Shown: positions 24,615 through 33,372, counted from the stretch's first letter. The stretch is DNA of 64,000 bases from CAMAUF01 sp046152925 (GCA_046152925.1 JBJXFX010000040.1:1-64000); one strand, 5' to 3'. Made by a program: numbers and translations. The notes: generated by a model from the sequence alone, not told the origin.

Positions 24615-25514
24615 ATGCCCAGTCAGGAATCCGTTGCCCTCGTTGAACTGATCAAGTCCCAGGGCGGGCTCGGCGCACTGAGCGTCGAGGCCGTCCGCGC
24701 GCGGACCGCGCCAGCCGAAGGCGCCCCGCCGCTGGTCGAAGGCACCGTCACGGCGGCGACTGTCTCCGGAGGCGTGCCGGGCGAGTTTATCAACGCCCCC
24801 GGCGCCGAAGAGCACCGGATCGTGCTCTACTTCCATGGCGGCGGATACGTGATGGGCAATTCCCCCGGGCACCGCCAGTTCTGCAGCCGTCTGAGCGCGG
24901 CGACGGGCGCGCGTGTGCTGAGCGTGGACTACCGGCTCGCGCCGGAGAATCCGTATCCGGCGGCCGCAACCGACGGCGTCTTCGCCTATCAGGCGCTCGT
25001 CGAATCCGGGTTTGCGCCTGGCAACATCGCCATCGCTGGCGATTCGGCGGGCGGCGGGATCGCCTTCTCAGTCCTCCACCAGATAAAGGACCGCGGCCTG
25101 CCGATGCCGAGCTGCGCGATCGGCATCTCTCCCTGGACCGACCTGACGAACTCTGGCGCGTCGATGATGGCGCGAGCGGATGTCGACCCGTTGCTCACGG
25201 GGATGGCGCTCCAGTGGTTCGCCAACCAGTACGTGACGCGCGACCAGGCGAAGGAGGCGTTCGCCTCGCCCCTGCTCGGCGACATCACCGGCTTCCCGCC
25301 GCTGCTGATCCAGTGCGGCACGTTCGAAGTGCTCTACGACGACTCCGCGCGGATGGCGGAAGCGGCCGCGAAAGCAGGCGTTTCCTGCACATTCGAGCCC
25401 TATGAGGGGCAGATCCACGTCTTCCCCGTGATCGCGCCGCACCTGCCGGAAAGCGCCGAGGCGGTCGCGAGGATGGGCGCCTTCGTGAAATCGCACGCGC
25501 TGGGGACCACCTAG
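24615..25514 (+). CDS. HSL-type alpha/beta hydrolase (esterase), copy 2
   Basis: A 299-residue paralogue of the preceding gene, collinear over its length and opening in the same way (MPSQES versus MASQES). HGGGYVMG, AGDSAGGGI, VDYRLAPENPYPAA and EPYEGQIHVF are all kept, so both copies should be active; differences near the N-terminus and in the cap region suggest different ester preferences. GAGAAAGGACC precedes the ATG. A 6-bp hairpin (25514-25519 with 25525-25530, loop GTAAA) begins at the stop codon and may help end the transcript. Confidence 0.93.
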   Translation: MPSQESVALVELIKSQGGLGALSVEAVRARTAPAEGAPPLVEGTVTAATVSGGVPGEFINAPGAEEHRIVLYFHGGGYVMGNSPGHRQFCSRLSAATGARVLSVDYRLAPENPYPAAATDGVFAYQALVESGFAPGNIAIAGDSAGGGIAFSVLHQIKDRGLPMPSCAIGISPWTDLTNSGASMMARADVDPLLTGMALQWFANQYVTRDQAKEAFASPLLGDITGFPPLLIQCGTFEVLYDDSARMAEAAAKAGVSCTFEPYEGQIHVFPVIAPHLPESAEAVARMGAFVKSHALGTT

Positions 25515-25550
25515 CCAACGTAAAGTTGGCGCCCAGCCGTATCCTGCCGC

Positions 25551-25596
25551 GCCCCTTCGACGCTATGTCGTCGACGACTACTGTCGTCGAAGGGGC
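25551..25596. repeat. 12-bp inverted repeat enclosing a 12-bp palindrome
   Basis: GCCCCTTCGACG (25551-25562) and CGTCGAAGGGGC (25585-25596) are exact inverted repeats. The 22-bp interior contains the perfect palindrome GTCGTCGACGAC (25567-25578). The structure lies between an intact esterase gene and the truncated hydrolase and could be a mobile-element end, a REP-like element or a terminator. Confidence 0.6.
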
Positions 25597-25603
25597 ATCG
25601 TAG

Positions 25604-25966
25604 GCGTCGCGACGCCCGGACGACCCGGCGGTCCAGCGGCGGGCGCGCGCGGGCATCCCACACGCCCTTCGACGCGGTGAGGACGGACGGCTGCGCTACA
25701 AGTACGACCCTGGCCTCTTCGCGATAACGGGCCGCGCGGCGGTTCCGGAGCAGCCGTACTTGTGGGAGTGTCTGGAGCGGATCCCGTGTCCGGCGCTTGT
25801 GGTCCGGGGCCAAACCAGCGACATCCTCTCGCCGGAGTTGGTCGAGCGGATGCTGGCGAAGCTGCCACGGGGGAGCGCGGTCGAGATCCAGGGCGCTGGC
25901 CATCCGGTGCCGATGGACCAGCCGGAGCGGTTCATCGCGGCGCTGAGGGCGTTTCTGGCGAGTTGA
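25604..25966 (+). pseudogene. Alpha/beta hydrolase remnant, 5' end missing
   Basis: The frame opens just after a TAG at 25601-25603 and encodes about 120 residues of the C-terminal half of an alpha/beta hydrolase: HALRRGEDGRLRYKYDP, then CPALVVRGQTSDILSPE (acidic residue strand), then QGAGHPVPMDQPERF with the triad His and a final FLAS. No nucleophile elbow, no oxyanion motif and no ATG, GTG or TTG start precedes it except a TTG at 25760 deep inside the domain. The 5' half has been replaced by unrelated sequence that holds the inverted repeat at 25551-25596. Confidence 0.75.
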
Positions 25967-26587
25967 TCACGAAGGGTCATTCGCGAGGTCGCGGAGGTAC
26001 CTGCTCGTGTCGCCGCTGGCAAGGCGCGCGGCGTCGAGGCGGAGGCCGGGAAAAGCGCGGCTCTCGATGAGGCCGTCTGCGCCCGGCGTCAGGGGGACGT
26101 AGTCGCCGTTTTCGAGGGCCCACCAGTCGATCCGGCCAGGGAGGGTTTGCCAGACGAAGTACTCGCGCACGCCAGCCCGCCGGTAGAGTTCCTTCTTGAC
26201 GCCGAGGTCGTACTGCCGCGAAGTCGCCGTGACCTCGGCGACGAAGTCAGGCGCGCCGTGGAGGTAGTCGTCGTCGCCGTACTGGGCCTGGCCGCCCTGG
26301 TACCAGAGGCAGCAATCGGGCTGGACCTCGTTATCGCCGGGGAGGATGGTAGTGATGTTGTCCGCACCGAGGACTTCCGGACGGTTATCTATGTAGGCTC
26401 CTAGCCATGTTGCGAGCTGGAGGTGCTGCGGACCGTGATTCTTGCTTACTGGCGACGGCACGTAGACGACTCCATCGATCAGCTCGGCCTTCTTAATTTC
26501 GGGGTGCGCGAGGTAAAGCGCGTGAAACTCCGCGCGGCTGAGACGCATGCCGGACTCAAGGGGATAGGTGGCGGGGAGCGCTGGCAT
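25967..26587 (-). CDS. Uma2-family PD-(D/E)XK-fold protein
   Basis: A 206-residue member of the Uma2 family, whose proteins have a restriction-endonuclease-like fold but no proven role. Family signatures are LELIDG-like ELIDGVVY near the N-terminus, PDFVAEVTATSR, then the KKELYRRAGVREYFVW core with conserved Asp, Glu and Lys. The ATG at 26587 is chosen because TATGCT lies 7 nt before it; an earlier start at 26599 is unlikely. It abuts the 3' end of the hydrolase remnant. It is one of four Uma2 genes in the window. Confidence 0.85.
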   Translation of the reverse strand: MPALPATYPLESGMRLSRAEFHALYLAHPEIKKAELIDGVVYVPSPVSKNHGPQHLQLATWLGAYIDNRPEVLGADNITTILPGDNEVQPDCCLWYQGGQAQYGDDDYLHGAPDFVAEVTATSRQYDLGVKKELYRRAGVREYFVWQTLPGRIDWWALENGDYVPLTPGADGLIESRAFPGLRLDAARLASGDTSRYLRDLANDPS

Positions 26588-26594
26588 CGTGGTC

Positions 26595-26600
26595 AGCATA
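26595..26600 (-). promoter_or_regulatory. Putative -10 box (TATGCT), leaderless Uma2 start
   Basis: On the minus strand TATGCT is followed by 7 nt (GACCACG) and the ATG at 26587, with no Shine-Dalgarno. Confidence 0.55.
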
Positions 26601-26657
26601 CTCGCTGGCTGGGCTTCGCTTCCATCACTGGCGCAGACTGGATACGCTCAGCCTGCC

Positions 26658-27032
26658 ATGCCACCGACCAGCCCGTTCCATGGGATCAACGTCGTCTCTC
26701 TCTCAGTCCCCGACCTCGATAAAGCGCGGAGATTCTACCGCGACACGCTCGGGCTGGGAGAACCCGTCTACGACCTGGCCGAAGCTGGCTGGATCGAGTT
26801 CGCGACGGGCGGGCCGGGAAACCTCTCGGTCACGCAGGCTGAAGGGTCGTGGGATGCGAGTCACGCCACGACCGTGGTCCTCAATGTTGACGACTGCGTC
26901 TCGGCCGTGGACACGCTGCGCGCCCGCGGCGTGCGCTGTGACGACCCTGTTGTCTTCCCGGGGTTCGTGACCTTCGCGAACCTTTACGACCCGTTCGGCA
27001 ACCGGCTTCAGGTTTGTTCGCCCGCGCCCTGA
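26658..27032 (+). CDS. VOC-family (glyoxalase/dioxygenase superfamily) protein
   Basis: A 124-residue single vicinal-oxygen-chelate domain. It starts FHGINVVSLSVPDLDKARRFYRDTLGL, the first beta-alpha-beta module with its metal-ligand His, and ends FANLYDPFGNRLQV, which closes the second module. Such proteins bind divalent metal and include glyoxalase I, dioxygenases and resistance proteins; the specific reaction is unknown. TACGCT lies 9 nt before the ATG, so the leader would be very short. Divergent from the Uma2 gene. Confidence 0.85.
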   Translation: MPPTSPFHGINVVSLSVPDLDKARRFYRDTLGLGEPVYDLAEAGWIEFATGGPGNLSVTQAEGSWDASHATTVVLNVDDCVSAVDTLRARGVRCDDPVVFPGFVTFANLYDPFGNRLQVCSPAP

Positions 27033-27274
27033 GTCAGCGACTCGATGGCTTGCCCGAAGGTAGCGCCAAGGCCGTCACGCACCCAGCCGACATCGTCCCG
27101 AGACTCGGCGCAGGCGCTTCCGGTGTCGTCACGACGCCCGCTCCTGACGTCGCGGTCCTGTGGTTCGGGCTCGGCGCGTCACGGATAGCAGAGCCCTCTC
27201 CCATAGGAAGAATGTTGTTGGCGATCGCCCCAGGCTATGGGACGATGATTGTATACAAACACGGAGGAAGCCCG

Positions 27275-28621
27275 ATGAGCGCTCCATGGCTCAGCTTCGC
27301 AGACCCCGCAAGCCACCGCTCGGTCGAAGGCCCTGACTATTTCCGCGACGCCTTCCCCTACTCGCTGCCCCCGCTCGTCCAGTTCGAGCGCACCCCAGTG
27401 CCGCTGAGCCCGCCAGACCGCATCTGGATCACCGACACGACCTTCCGTGACGGTCAACAGAGCCGCGCACCGTACACGGTCGAGCAGATCGTGAAGCTCT
27501 ACTCCCTCCTCCATCGCCTCGGGGGGCCGAACGGGATGGTCCGCCAGAGCGAGTTCTTTCTGTATACAAAGAAGGACCGCGAAGCCGTCGAACGCTGCCA
27601 GGAGCTCGGCTTCACCTTCCCCGAAGTCACGGGGTGGATCCGCGGGACGATGGCGGACTACCAGTTGGTGCGCAGCGCTGGCCTCGCCGAGACGGGCATC
27701 CTGACGTCGCTCTCGGACTACCACATCTTCAAGAAGCTCGGCTCCACCCGCGAGAAGGTGGTCGCCTCGTACCTCGAAGTGGTCGACGCGGCCCTCGCCG
27801 ACGGCGTCGTGCCGCGCTGCCACATCGAAGACAGCACCCGGGCCGACTTCTACGGCGTCGTCCTGCCGTTCGTCCGCGAGCTGATGGAGCGGGGCCGGCG
27901 GGCGGGGATCCAGGTCAAAGTCCGCTATCCCGACACGATGGGCGTCGGCGTCCCGGACCCGCACGCGGCGCTGCCACGCGGCATCCCGCGGCTCACGCAT
28001 CTGCTCCACACGGAAGGCGGCGTCCCCTCCGAGGCGCTCGAGTTTCACGGTCAGAACGACCTGAACGCGATCATCCCGAACGCGGTCGCTGCCTGGCTCT
28101 ATGGGGCCTCTTCGAACAACGGGACGCTGCTCGGGATCGGCGAGCGCAGCGGAAACACGCCGATCGAGGCGCTCGTCTTTTGGTTAATCGGCCTCACTGG
28201 CGAAGCGCACGGGATCGACACGACCGTGATCAGCGAAATCGCGGACTACTACCGCGAAATCGGCGAGCCGATCGACCAGCGTCTGCCGTTCGTCGGCGAC
28301 AACTTCAATGTCACGCGCGCGGGGATCCACGCGGATGGGTTGATCAAGGACGAAGAGATCTACAACCCGTTCGACACGACGCGGCTGCTGAACCGGCCGC
28401 CGGGTGTGGCGATCACCGACAAATCCGGGGCAGCGGGGCTGCTGATGTGGATGCAGAAGCATCGTCCGGCCGAGGCCGCGGGCCTCGACAAGCGGGACGC
28501 GCGCCTGACGCGCATCCTCGACCGCGTCCTCGCGGAATTCGACGACGGCCGGGTGACGAGCTTGGCCGACGAAGAGGTGCATCGTTTGGTCGACGAGGCG
28601 TTCACGCTGGTGCTGGCCTGA
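27275..28621 (+). CDS. HMGL/IPMS-family acyltransferase, probable Re-citrate synthase-like
   Basis: A 448-residue TIM-barrel enzyme of the isopropylmalate/homocitrate synthase superfamily. The first metal ligand lies in DTTFRDGQQSR, SEFFLYTKKDR and GWIRGTMADYQL follow, then EDSTRADFYG, VKVRYPDTMGVG and LEFHGQNDLNA. The typical metal-binding HxH reads HGQ here. It lacks the C-terminal leucine-feedback domain of LeuA. The length and the FFLYTKKDRE-type segments recall Re-type citrate synthases (acetyl-CoA plus oxaloacetate) known from Clostridium and Dehalococcoides. That assignment is inference. GGAGGAAG precedes the ATG. The 240 bp upstream holds no gene. Confidence 0.75.
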   Translation: MSAPWLSFADPASHRSVEGPDYFRDAFPYSLPPLVQFERTPVPLSPPDRIWITDTTFRDGQQSRAPYTVEQIVKLYSLLHRLGGPNGMVRQSEFFLYTKKDREAVERCQELGFTFPEVTGWIRGTMADYQLVRSAGLAETGILTSLSDYHIFKKLGSTREKVVASYLEVVDAALADGVVPRCHIEDSTRADFYGVVLPFVRELMERGRRAGIQVKVRYPDTMGVGVPDPHAALPRGIPRLTHLLHTEGGVPSEALEFHGQNDLNAIIPNAVAAWLYGASSNNGTLLGIGERSGNTPIEALVFWLIGLTGEAHGIDTTVISEIADYYREIGEPIDQRLPFVGDNFNVTRAGIHADGLIKDEEIYNPFDTTRLLNRPPGVAITDKSGAAGLLMWMQKHRPAEAAGLDKRDARLTRILDRVLAEFDDGRVTSLADEEVHRLVDEAFTLVLA

Positions 28622-28668
28622 ACGCTGTGGCGGTATGCTGTGGCGGACCAACCAGCAGGAGCCACCCG

Positions 28669-29046
28669 ATGTCCAACCTCAACGACGCCAAAGCCGAAGC
28701 CAAGCGCCGCGGGGTCGGTAGCTACGAACGCCACATCCTCCTCTGCATCGGGCCCGACTGTTGTAGCGAGAAGGAAGGGGCCGCCGCCTGGGCGCACCTG
28801 AAGAAGCGCGTCGCGCAACTCAACGGCTCGGGAGACGCGGGCCGCATCTACCGGACGAAGGTCGGCTGCCTGCGCGTCTGCAAGGACGGGCCGGTCGCAG
28901 TCGTCTACCCGGAAGGCACGTGGTACGCCGGCCTCACGCCCAAGAACCTCGACCGCGTGATCGACAACGACCTCGCCGAAGGCGAGGTCGTTGCCGAGTT
29001 GCGGATCGGGTCGAACCCACTCGGTGGGGCGGTCCCTAAGGAATAA
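28669..29046 (+). CDS. Thioredoxin-like [2Fe-2S] ferredoxin
   Basis: A 125-residue protein related to the thioredoxin-fold ferredoxins (Aquifex Fd4 type and NuoE C-terminal domains). Cysteines in LLCIGPDCC and in TKVGCLRVCKDGP make up the four cluster ligands, with one spare. It probably passes electrons to or from an oxidoreductase; the 48-bp gap to the preceding Re-citrate-synthase-like gene suggests co-transcription. AGGAG lies just before the ATG. TATGCT at about 28634 could also drive it separately. Its last 11 bp overlap the convergent alcohol dehydrogenase gene. Confidence 0.85.
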   Translation: MSNLNDAKAEAKRRGVGSYERHILLCIGPDCCSEKEGAAAWAHLKKRVAQLNGSGDAGRIYRTKVGCLRVCKDGPVAVVYPEGTWYAGLTPKNLDRVIDNDLAEGEVVAELRIGSNPLGGAVPKE

Positions 29047-30115
29047 GGACGGTGCGGGCGACCTCGCCGGCCTTCATCGCGCGGAAGGCCTCGTTCACGT
29101 CTTCGAGGCGGCCGGTCTTGGTGATCATGCCGTCGAGGTCGAGCAGGCCGCGCATGTAGAAGTCCACATAGCGCGGCATGTCGCGGCGGAAGACGTTCGA
29201 GCCCATGCTCGAGCCCTGGACCTTCTTTTCGAAGAGAAAGCTCGTGCCGTCGAGCTCGACCTTCTGGCCGACGGGGATCATCCCGATGATCGTCGCGGTG
29301 CCCCCGACCTGGAGGCTCTCGAAGGCTTGCTCCGCGGCGCGCTTGTTGCCGATGGCCTCGAAGGAGAACTCGACACCGCCGCCTGTGATTTCGCGGATTT
29401 TCGCGACTGGGTCGCCACTCGAGGCGTCGACAACGTGGGTCGCGCCCATCGTGCGCGCAGTGGCGAGCTTCGATTCGACCATGTCGACGGCGATGACCAT
29501 GCCCGCGCCGGCGATGCGCGCGCCTTGGACGGCGGAGAGGCCGACACCGCCGCAGCCAAAGATCGCGACGGTCGAGCCGGCGGGGACGCGGGCGGTGTTG
29601 AGCACGGCGCCGGTGCCGGTCATGACGCCACAGCCGATGAGCGCCGCCTTATCGAGCGGCATGTCCTCGCGGATCTTCACGACGGCGTTTTCGTGGACGT
29701 TCATGTACTCGGCATAGCTCGAGATGTTGAGAAACTGGAAGACGGGCGAGCCGTTCCAGCTGTATTTCGGCTTTTCTTGCGGGCCGCGGGCGCGCGAGGG
29801 GTCCTGGCAGAGGTTCGGGCGGCCGCTGAGGCAGAAGTTGCAGGTGCCGCAGAACACCGAAAGGCAGCAGATGACGTGGTCGCCGGGCTTGACGTAGTTG
29901 ACGAGCGAACCGACCTCGGTGACGACACCGGCGGCTTCGTGGCCGAGGATCGCGGGGGCGGGGTATGGGTAGAGGCCGTCCACAAAGTGGAGGTCGGAAT
30001 GGCAGACGCCCGTCGCGGCGGTCTTGACGATGACCTCGTGGGGGCCGGGCTTGTCGATGTCGATGTTTTCGAGGGTGAGGGTCTGGTGGGGGCCGTGGTA
30101 GATCATGGCCTTCAT
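29036..30115 (-). CDS. Zinc-dependent alcohol dehydrogenase (MDR family, class III-like)
   Basis: A 359-residue medium-chain dehydrogenase. The catalytic zinc ligands lie in GVCHSDLHF and GHEAAGVV, and the structural zinc loop is CGTCNFCLSGRPNLC. The NAD-binding motif is FGCGGVGLSAVQGARIAG. The sequence follows class III/formaldehyde-type or NDMA-dependent enzymes rather than quinone reductases. It oxidises alcohols or hydroxymethyl adducts; the exact substrate is unknown. A GGAGGA Shine-Dalgarno supports the ATG at 30115. Confidence 0.93.
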   Translation of the reverse strand: MKAMIYHGPHQTLTLENIDIDKPGPHEVIVKTAATGVCHSDLHFVDGLYPYPAPAILGHEAAGVVTEVGSLVNYVKPGDHVICCLSVFCGTCNFCLSGRPNLCQDPSRARGPQEKPKYSWNGSPVFQFLNISSYAEYMNVHENAVVKIREDMPLDKAALIGCGVMTGTGAVLNTARVPAGSTVAIFGCGGVGLSAVQGARIAGAGMVIAVDMVESKLATARTMGATHVVDASSGDPVAKIREITGGGVEFSFEAIGNKRAAEQAFESLQVGGTATIIGMIPVGQKVELDGTSFLFEKKVQGSSMGSNVFRRDMPRYVDFYMRGLLDLDGMITKTGRLEDVNEAFRAMKAGEVARTVLIP

Positions 30116-30198
30116 GGCGTGGACGGTTCCTCCTGCAGGCGCCGTAGTGGTCGCAATCCGGAGTGTAGCGGGCGTTCGCTTCGGTGGCGCGAGGCGGT

Positions 30199-30774
30199 CT
30201 ACGCGCCAGCGGCCGGGCCGCGCCAGGCAGGAAAGAGGCTGGCGACGGAGACGCGAAAGCCCGGGAGGATATCAGGCACTTCGAGGTCGTCTTCGGCGGT
30301 GAGGATGGCGGGGTGGGCATCGCTGCGATAGACGTGGACTTGGCGCGACTCGGGGATCGCGACCCAGACGACCCTGACGCCGGCCGCGAGCCATTCTTCG
30401 ACCTTGAGGACCACTTCGGAGAGCGTGTCATTCGGCGACACAGCCTCGACGGCGATGTCCGGGGGCAGGGTGAGGTAGGACGCCGGGCCGGATGGGACGC
30501 GCGCGTTGAGCACGAGGCTGGCGTCGGCCTTGCGGACCTTTCGCGGGTGAGCTGGCCAGAGCTTGTAGCCGAGGTCGCTGCCCGCCACGGTCGCCAGGGC
30601 CGGGGCCACGCCGAGCCGGTACCAGGCCCCGAGGAACGCTGCGCCACAAACACTCGAATCGAAGCTCACGTTGCGCTCCTTGAGCTCGCCATCCACGAAC
30701 TCCCACCCGGCGTCGTTTTCGAGGTCGATGCAATCGTCGGTGACAGGCTCACGACTCGCGAGAATGGTAACCAC
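30199..30774 (-). CDS. Uma2-family PD-(D/E)XK-fold protein
   Basis: A 191-residue Uma2 protein. EFVDGELKER takes the place of the N-terminal L(I)DG motif. The KADASLVL, PDIAVEAVSPND and KVEEWLAAGVRVVWVAIPESRQV segments form the conserved nuclease-like core with Asp, Glu and Lys. It is preceded by GGAGGC before a GTG start. It shares little with the other Uma2 copies in this window beyond the core, so the copies are not recent duplicates. It sits 48 bp downstream of a nitroreductase gene on the same strand. Confidence 0.83.
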   Translation of the reverse strand: MVTILASREPVTDDCIDLENDAGWEFVDGELKERNVSFDSSVCGAAFLGAWYRLGVAPALATVAGSDLGYKLWPAHPRKVRKADASLVLNARVPSGPASYLTLPPDIAVEAVSPNDTLSEVVLKVEEWLAAGVRVVWVAIPESRQVHVYRSDAHPAILTAEDDLEVPDILPGFRVSVASLFPAWRGPAAGA

Positions 30775-30822
30775 GGGCTCAGCCTCCAGCCTCTATCGTA
30801 GCGCACGTCGAAGCGCGCGACG

Positions 30823-31353
30823 CTACCAGCGCTCCCAGTGGACGTAGTCCTCGAGCGGCATCCGCGGGCGGGCGCCACGCATGGGGTCGCGGCCGGCGGG
30901 GTCGGGATAGCCAAAGGCGACGGCGTTGATCACCCGGTGTCCGGGCGGGAGGCCGAGCACTTCCCGCGCTTGTTCGTGCTGGTGCACGGTGAAGGGGCAA
31001 CTGGTGACGCCGAGCTCCCAGGCGGCGAGCATCATGTTTTGCGCGGCGCGGCCTGCGTCGAATGGGCCGCGCCAGGGCGCGAACTCGTCCGGCGGCATGC
31101 CTTCTTCGGGCACGAGGACAAGCGCGACCGCGAGGGCCGCGCCCGGCACATGCGGTGTGAAGTTCCCGCAGGCCGCCAGAGCCGCCAGCTGCGCTCTCTC
31201 CCGCACGGCGACGGCGCGCACGGGCTCGAGCGCCTTCGCACTCCCGGCCATCCGCCCCGCTTGGAGGATGCGGCGGACGGCGTCCTCGGGGAGCGGCGTG
31301 GTGGCGTAGGCGCGGGTGTCGCGCTTCCCGAGGATCGCCTCGAACGCCTCCAT
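30823..31353 (-). CDS. Nitroreductase-family flavoprotein
   Basis: A 176-residue FMN-binding fold protein. GKRDTRAYATTPLP with the following RRILQAGRMAGS helix is the N-terminal FMN-phosphate site, and AAWELGVTSCPFTVHQHE and VAFGYPDPAG follow as in nitroreductases. Substrates may be nitroaromatics, quinones or cofactors. The ATG shares a base with the TGA of the upstream LLM gene (31353), which signals tight translational coupling between two flavin/deazaflavin enzymes. Confidence 0.87.
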   Translation of the reverse strand: MEAFEAILGKRDTRAYATTPLPEDAVRRILQAGRMAGSAKALEPVRAVAVRERAQLAALAACGNFTPHVPGAALAVALVLVPEEGMPPDEFAPWRGPFDAGRAAQNMMLAAWELGVTSCPFTVHQHEQAREVLGLPPGHRVINAVAFGYPDPAGRDPMRGARPRMPLEDYVHWERW

Positions 31354-32405
31354 CAGTCGCGGCCGCCCTTGGCCGAGCCGGTGATGTCGGCCATGAGCTC
31401 GATCGCCTCGTCCTGCTGGGTACTGATGGTGAGCCCGGTGGCGCCGGAATCGGCCCATGCCTTGTACTTCTCGCGGATGCGTGACGGTGTCCCGCAGAGC
31501 GACATCTCGTCGCAATACTCGTCGGGCACCGCCTCCATCGCCTCTGCCTTGCGGCCCGAAAGGAAGAGCTCTTGGATCGCCTTGGCGGCGTCGCCGTAGC
31601 CGCGGCGGACCATGGTGTCGTTGTGGAAGTTCTTGTTGCGGTGGCCCATGCCGCCGACGTAGAGCGCGATGCCGGGCTTCATCTTGCGGAAGCCCTCGCG
31701 TGGGTCATCGGCGATGTGGACCTGGACGGAGCCCTGGATCTCGAAGTCCTTCAGGCTCTTGCCACCGCCAGCGCGCTTGAACCCCTCTTCGAGCCAGGGC
31801 GCGAAGAGCTTCATCGAGCCGGGGACAAAGCCGAGCGGCAGCCAGCCATCCGCGATCTCGGCGGTCATCTTGACGTTCGCTTCGGTACCGGTGCCGAGCC
31901 AAATCGGAAGGCTTGGGTTGGTGTGGAGGATGGACTTGAGGGGCTTGCCGATGCCCATCGCGCCTTCGCCGGTGTAGGGGAGGGAGATCTCCTTCCCAGC
32001 GTGGCTGACAGGCTCTTTGCGCTCGAACACCTTCTGCATTATCGCGACGTAGTCGCGGATGCGGGCGTTGGGCTTGCCCCAGGGCTGGCCATACCACCCT
32101 TCGACGATCTGCGGGCCGGAAACCCCGAGCCCGGCGATGAACCGGTTGCCGCCGGCGAGCGCGTCGACCGTCTGGACGGCCATGGCGGTGGCGGCGGGCG
32201 TGCGAGCGGCGAGCTGGATGATGCCGGTCCCGAGGCGGATGCGCTTGGTCAACGCCGCGATGTAGGCAAGGGGCGAGATGGCGTCGGAGCCGTAGGCTTC
32301 GGCGGTCCAAACGGAGTCGTAGCCGAGCTTCTCGGCGAGGAGGACGCGTTCGATGGGGAGGCGCATTTCGGCGCCGGAGTAACCGAGGGCGAGTCCGAGC
32401 TTCAC
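31353..32405 (-). CDS. LLM-class flavin/F420-dependent oxidoreductase
   Basis: A 350-residue luciferase-like TIM-barrel oxidoreductase. It opens with VKLGLALGYSG, and LGTGIIQLAARTPAATAMA and GNRFIAGLGVSGPQIVEGWYG match the subgroup that uses reduced F420. These reduce or oxidise diverse organic substrates. The GTG at 32405 gives the family N-terminus and has CCAGGAG upstream; extending the frame beyond it adds non-conserved sequence. It is translationally coupled to the nitroreductase. Confidence 0.92.
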   Translation of the reverse strand: MKLGLALGYSGAEMRLPIERVLLAEKLGYDSVWTAEAYGSDAISPLAYIAALTKRIRLGTGIIQLAARTPAATAMAVQTVDALAGGNRFIAGLGVSGPQIVEGWYGQPWGKPNARIRDYVAIMQKVFERKEPVSHAGKEISLPYTGEGAMGIGKPLKSILHTNPSLPIWLGTGTEANVKMTAEIADGWLPLGFVPGSMKLFAPWLEEGFKRAGGGKSLKDFEIQGSVQVHIADDPREGFRKMKPGIALYVGGMGHRNKNFHNDTMVRRGYGDAAKAIQELFLSGRKAEAMEAVPDEYCDEMSLCGTPSRIREKYKAWADSGATGLTISTQQDEAIELMADITGSAKGGRD

Positions 32406-32520
32406 GGGAGGGCTCCTGGAGGAAGTGGGGGCATTGTAGACGAGAGGCCGCGAGGGGTGGTGGAGACTCACCCAGATAGGGTGCGGGCCGCCCAGGTCCG
32501 GCAGTATCCTCGGCCCCACA

Positions 32521-33372
32521 ATGTGGCGGTGGATTGCATCGGCTAATGGCCTGCGACTCGTCCTAGTGGGTGCCTTGGCTGGCGTAGTGCTCGCCTGCGC
32601 AGCGGCTGCTCTGACCGCGACCGCCCTCCTGTTGCTCACCGACGAATTCGAAACTACGAATCAGAAGGTCCAAAGCCCGATCAACTGGGCGGCCATCTCA
32701 GCGGTTGCAAGTTGCATCGGAGTGCTCATCTCTGCAGTGGGCGTCGGTGCGCTGGCGGCGGTCGGGAAGGGGCTGGAGCAGGCCGAGCGGCAGCGCAGCC
32801 TGGACATCAGGCTGAAAGGGGCGCCGCACCTTCGAGTGGATGTCTTGGTTCAGATTCCGGGCCTGGCGTGGCCTTCTGATGTGCCAGCGTTCGATACGCT
32901 CGCAGTAGCGGCCCCCTTGTTTGAGGTGGACAGGTCGGCCTACCTCTGTCCCGTTCAGGATCAACCGAGTCTCGGAGCCTACGTCCAACCTCCCGGACCG
33001 TTGGGCCGGGTCGCACTCATGGTCCTGGTGACGAACCAGCAGGCGGAGGCCTTGGGAGTGGCCATGGATGTTCGACTGGACCTCACGCTGTTCGACGCGC
33101 GGAACTCAGATAAGGCCGGCCGGCCCACCCCGTATGGTTGTCAGTTGACGGTACCGTTCCTCGCGCCCGGACAGCGACACGCTCAGCAGATTGGGTGGTT
33201 GCAGCTCGATCAATCCTTCCGGATCCTCGCTGATTCTGTAGAATACAAGGGAGTGTCAGGGGTAGTGGAGCGTGGGACGCATGGGTATCGAGAACTGACG
33301 CTCCAACGAGGGGAACCCGAGTATGTCAGGTCAGCAGCTGGGTACGGGCTGGGTACGCAAAGACAAGCTTGA
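32521..33372 (+). CDS. Hypothetical membrane protein
   Basis: A 283-residue protein I do not recognise. Two hydrophobic helices (about residues 11-40 and 55-80) precede a soluble domain of about 200 residues rich in beta-strand-like segments (APHLRVDVLVQIPG, GRVALMVLVTNQQ). The membrane anchor may place the domain outside or inside. Codon use is less GC-biased than in the neighbours, hinting at transfer. TATCCT lies 10 nt before the ATG. It overlaps the next gene by 50 bp, so the two are probably a unit. Confidence 0.6.
   Translation: MWRWIASANGLRLVLVGALAGVVLACAAAALTATALLLLTDEFETTNQKVQSPINWAAISAVASCIGVLISAVGVGALAAVGKGLEQAERQRSLDIRLKGAPHLRVDVLVQIPGLAWPSDVPAFDTLAVAAPLFEVDRSAYLCPVQDQPSLGAYVQPPGPLGRVALMVLVTNQQAEALGVAMDVRLDLTLFDARNSDKAGRPTPYGCQLTVPFLAPGQRHAQQIGWLQLDQSFRILADSVEYKGVSGVVERGTHGYRELTLQRGEPEYVRSAAGYGLGTQRQA

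Noticed and set aside
23633..25514. Two esterase genes as a recent identical duplication
   Set aside because: They are collinear but clearly diverged in sequence, so the duplication is old and ordinary for this family.
27014..27274. N-terminal extension of the Re-citrate-synthase-like frame
   Set aside because: The ATG at 27275 has a good Shine-Dalgarno and the extra 87 codons overlap the VOC gene end and lack conserved sequence.
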